A stretch of 9,734 bases of DNA from an uncultured Bacteroidota bacterium (lineage in GTDB: Bacteria > Bacteroidota > Bacteroidia > Chitinophagales > Chitinophagaceae). The translations under genes were made by a program, and so were the position numbers. Shown here piece after piece: positions 8,541-9,734 of this stretch. The stretch's first letter is position 1; each line of letters begins with the position of its first letter. Below the pieces are notes generated by a model. The model searched no databases. It had not been told where the DNA came from and worked only from the letters and a program-made list of their open reading frames with translations. The stretch lies in contig CAIZLI010000186.1 of NCBI GenBank assembly GCA_903933765.1, positions 1-9,734 on the forward strand, written 5' to 3'.

Positions 8541-8571
8541 TTTGAATATTTCTTTTTTCTAAGTACTTTAT
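8541..8571 (+). promoter_or_regulatory. Weak Bacteroidota-type promoter candidate upstream of the acetyltransferase gene
   Basis: TTTG at 8541-8544, directly after the PLP enzyme stop, is followed after exactly 19 nt by TACTTTAT (8564-8571). The Bacteroidota consensus is TTTG at -33 and TAnnTTTG at -7. The upstream box and spacing fit well, but the downstream box matches only TAnnTT and lacks the final TG. If real, it would give the acetyltransferase gene its own transcript with a leader of roughly 40 nt. It overlaps the repeat at 8554-8588. Confidence 0.2.
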
Positions 8572-8588
8572 ACTTCTAAGTAGAAAAA
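8554..8588. repeat. Inverted and direct repeat between the PLP enzyme and acetyltransferase genes
   Basis: TTTTTCTA (8554-8561) and TAGAAAAA (8581-8588) are perfect inverted repeats, and AAGTA (8561-8565) with TACTT (8571-8575) forms an inner stem. Together they allow a 12-bp AT-rich stem (TTTTTCT plus AAGTA) with a 6-nt bulge. TTCTAAGTA also occurs twice as a direct repeat (8557-8565 and 8574-8582, 17 bp apart). This could be a weak terminator for the upstream gene, a regulator-binding pair, or chance in AT-rich sequence. The stem is too AT-rich and irregular to call a terminator. Confidence 0.3.
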
Positions 8589-8617
8589 TAAAATTAAAAC
8601 GCTTTTAATGACTTCTT

Positions 8618-9067
8618 ATGGAAATAAAAATTCGCAAAGCTGTTCGTAAGGACTGTGTTCGCATGATGGAATTGATCCAAGAACTTGCTACTTACGAAAA
8701 AGCACCAGACGAAGTCACCGTATCACTTAAACATTTTGAAGAAAGTGGATTTGGCCCTAACCCAGTATGGTGGGCATTTGTAGCGGAGGCGAAAGGCGTA
8801 GTCGTAGGAATGGCATTGTATTATGTACGTTACTCTACTTGGAAAGGACAAAGAATGTACCTAGAAGATATTTTAGTCACAGAAGATATGCGTGGTCAGA
8901 AAATTGGTAGCCTATTGATGGATGCATTGATAGTAGAAGCAAAAGCAAATGGATTCAATGGTGTCAATTGGCAGGTATTAGATTGGAACGAGCCTGCAAT
9001 CAATTTCTACAAAAAATACAATGCGAATTTTGATCCTGAATGGGTAAACTGTTCGATTGTATTTTAA
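8618..9067 (+). CDS. GNAT N-acetyltransferase of the diamine/thialysine (SSAT-like) family
   Basis: The product is predicted to transfer acetyl from acetyl-CoA to a primary amine of a small substrate in the cytoplasm. Its 149 residues follow the SSAT1/SSAT2 pattern closely: IRKAVRKDCVRMMELIQELA (5-24), the strongly conserved YEK at 26-28, SGFGPNP (43-49), YYVRYSTWKG (68-77), YLEDILV (81-87), acetyl-CoA loop RGQKIG (92-97) and VLDWNEPAINFYKKYNA (120-136). Glu83 and Tyr131 line up by eye with the catalytic Glu92 and Tyr140 of human SSAT1. YSTWKG and VLDWN are closer to SSAT2, which prefers thialysine and related amino-acid amines, so polyamines are not assured as substrate. The product is about 20 residues shorter than the human enzymes at the C-terminus. 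The ATG at 8618 starts immediately before the first beta-strand. It lies 77 bp after the PLP enzyme gene and ends 14 bp from the convergent porP/sprF stop. Confidence 0.88.
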   Translation: MEIKIRKAVRKDCVRMMELIQELATYEKAPDEVTVSLKHFEESGFGPNPVWWAFVAEAKGVVVGMALYYVRYSTWKGQRMYLEDILVTEDMRGQKIGSLLMDALIVEAKANGFNGVNWQVLDWNEPAINFYKKYNANFDPEWVNCSIVF

Positions 9068-9081
9068 TCTTACAGTTAAGG

Positions 9082-9734
9082 CTAATCAAATAAAGTACGC
9101 ATTAATTCCTGCTTCCGTTTTCCAAAAGATTTTGAAAATGTCAATTCAAAACTATTAGACCTTAATCCAGCAGCAGCAAGTCCATTGCTATAGATATCAT
9201 AACTTATACCAAAAATATAATTGTCCATTAAGATATTGACAGTAGGTACAATGGCATCATTTTGTCTGTAGAAACAACCAAGGTACAAACGACGGTCGTG
9301 GTCAAATTCATATTTAATGGGCAAAGAAACACTCCCTCCTACAAAGTAACTATCTTCTTTATTTCTGCTACTAAATGCGCCATGTAATAAAAAGGTATAA
9401 TCGCTATTAAAATATCTTTCTAGATTCATAAAAACTGCAGTACGCATTCCTGGTGCTTCGTTGTAAGGAGAATTGGTCACGTCAGGCTTTGCAAAAAAGA
9501 ATCCATTGGCACTTAATTGAAAATAACTATCATAAGAATGTTTGGTATAAAGCAAGCCTGTATTCACTGTTAAACGACCAGCATTGGGCAAGAAGATCTC
9601 ATTGGAAGGAATATCAAAAGATCCATTTGATGGATTATAACTGCTTGCAAAGTTTAATTTAGAACGATCCAATGTAGTTTGCGCATAAGTAATACCCATC
9701 CCAATAGCCAAATTAGAAAAATCATCCCCATCTA
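9082..9734 (-). CDS. PorP/SprF family type IX secretion outer-membrane protein (5' end cut off by window edge)
   Basis: PorP/SprF proteins are small outer-membrane beta-barrels linked to the T9SS. PorP belongs to the core machinery of P. gingivalis, and SprF helps localise the adhesin SprB in gliding flavobacteria. The frame is open to the right edge and gives the last 216 residues; full-length members have about 300-350, so the signal peptide and first strands are outside. The family's C-terminal signature is clear: LYLGCFYRQNDAIVPTVNI, then NYIFGISYDIYSNGLAAAG, then SNSFELTFSKSFG, matching the usual pattern G-x-x-YR-x-x-DA, GxSYDI and SFEL near the end. Alternating aromatic and polar residues suit a barrel. 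A basic tail (GKRKQELMRT) follows the last strand. A TTG at 9711-9709 is not a start, since coding sequence such as DGDDFSN continues upstream. Members are often multi-copy and lie beside large adhesin genes; whether one lies upstream cannot be seen. Confidence 0.88.
   Translation of the reverse strand, partial: DGDDFSNLAIGMGITYAQTTLDRSKLNFASSYNPSNGSFDIPSNEIFLPNAGRLTVNTGLLYTKHSYDSYFQLSANGFFFAKPDVTNSPYNEAPGMRTAVFMNLERYFNSDYTFLLHGAFSSRNKEDSYFVGGSVSLPIKYEFDHDRRLYLGCFYRQNDAIVPTVNILMDNYIFGISYDIYSNGLAAAGLRSNSFELTFSKSFGKRKQELMRTLFD

Noticed and set aside
9068..9081. CTTA-CAGT-TAAG hairpin between the convergent acetyltransferase and porP/sprF stop codons
   Set aside because: A 4-bp AT-rich stem without a T-tract is too weak to call a terminator, although a bidirectional terminator would be expected near here.
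9453..9662. Plus-strand open frame antisense to porP/sprF
   Set aside because: The minus-strand frame carries the PorP/SprF C-terminal signature; the plus-strand product shows no family features.
1..9734. Search for CRISPR arrays, tRNA/rRNA genes, insertion sequences, phage genes and toxin-antitoxin pairs
   Set aside because: Coding sequence fills nearly the whole window, gaps are all under 100 bp, and nothing resembling these elements was seen.

Overview
The window looks like chromosomal DNA from a member of the Bacteroidota. The best guess is an AT-rich, Chitinophagaceae/Sphingobacteriia-like lineage, but no 16S rRNA or other phylogenetic marker is present to fix this. The main evidence is two components of the type IX secretion system (T9SS), which is restricted to this phylum and its close relatives. 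Other support comes from the ruvA-sprA gene order, FabH with the '[11 protein letters not shown]' signature, and A-rich leaders without Shine-Dalgarno sequences.

Layout. Positions 1-5557 (minus strand) hold most of sprA (sov), the giant outer-membrane T9SS translocon. It runs off the left edge, so its C-terminal part is missing. Immediately upstream on the same strand is ruvA (5582-6169), the Holliday-junction recognition subunit of the RuvABC branch-migration machine. A 99-bp divergent intergenic region with a long palindrome (6196-6222) separates ruvA from three plus-strand genes: fabH (6269-7261, initiation of fatty-acid synthesis), a trans-sulfuration-type PLP enzyme (7308-8540) and a spermidine/thialysine-type GNAT acetyltransferase (8618-9067). 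A second T9SS-type gene, porP/sprF (9082 to the right edge, minus strand), converges on the acetyltransferase gene with only 14 bp between stop codons, and its N-terminus lies outside the window.

How the genes fit together. The T9SS genes at both ends serve protein export across the outer membrane, with or without gliding. The central genes are ordinary metabolism (fatty-acid initiation, sulfur amino acids, N-acetylation of a small amine) and have no evident functional link to secretion. I read every in-frame triplet of sprA in the window and found no internal stop and no cysteine codon. The most notable local detail is the sprA start. There is no in-frame ATG ahead of the signal peptide, only a TTG that overlaps the stop of a four-codon ATG mini-frame. 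This implies TTG initiation, termination-reinitiation, or a one-base indel at the start.

I found no tRNA, rRNA, CRISPR array, insertion sequence or phage gene, and no gene-free stretch longer than 100 bp. I see no convincing evidence of an undescribed multi-gene system. The window reads as core genome with a few regulatory and start-site oddities.
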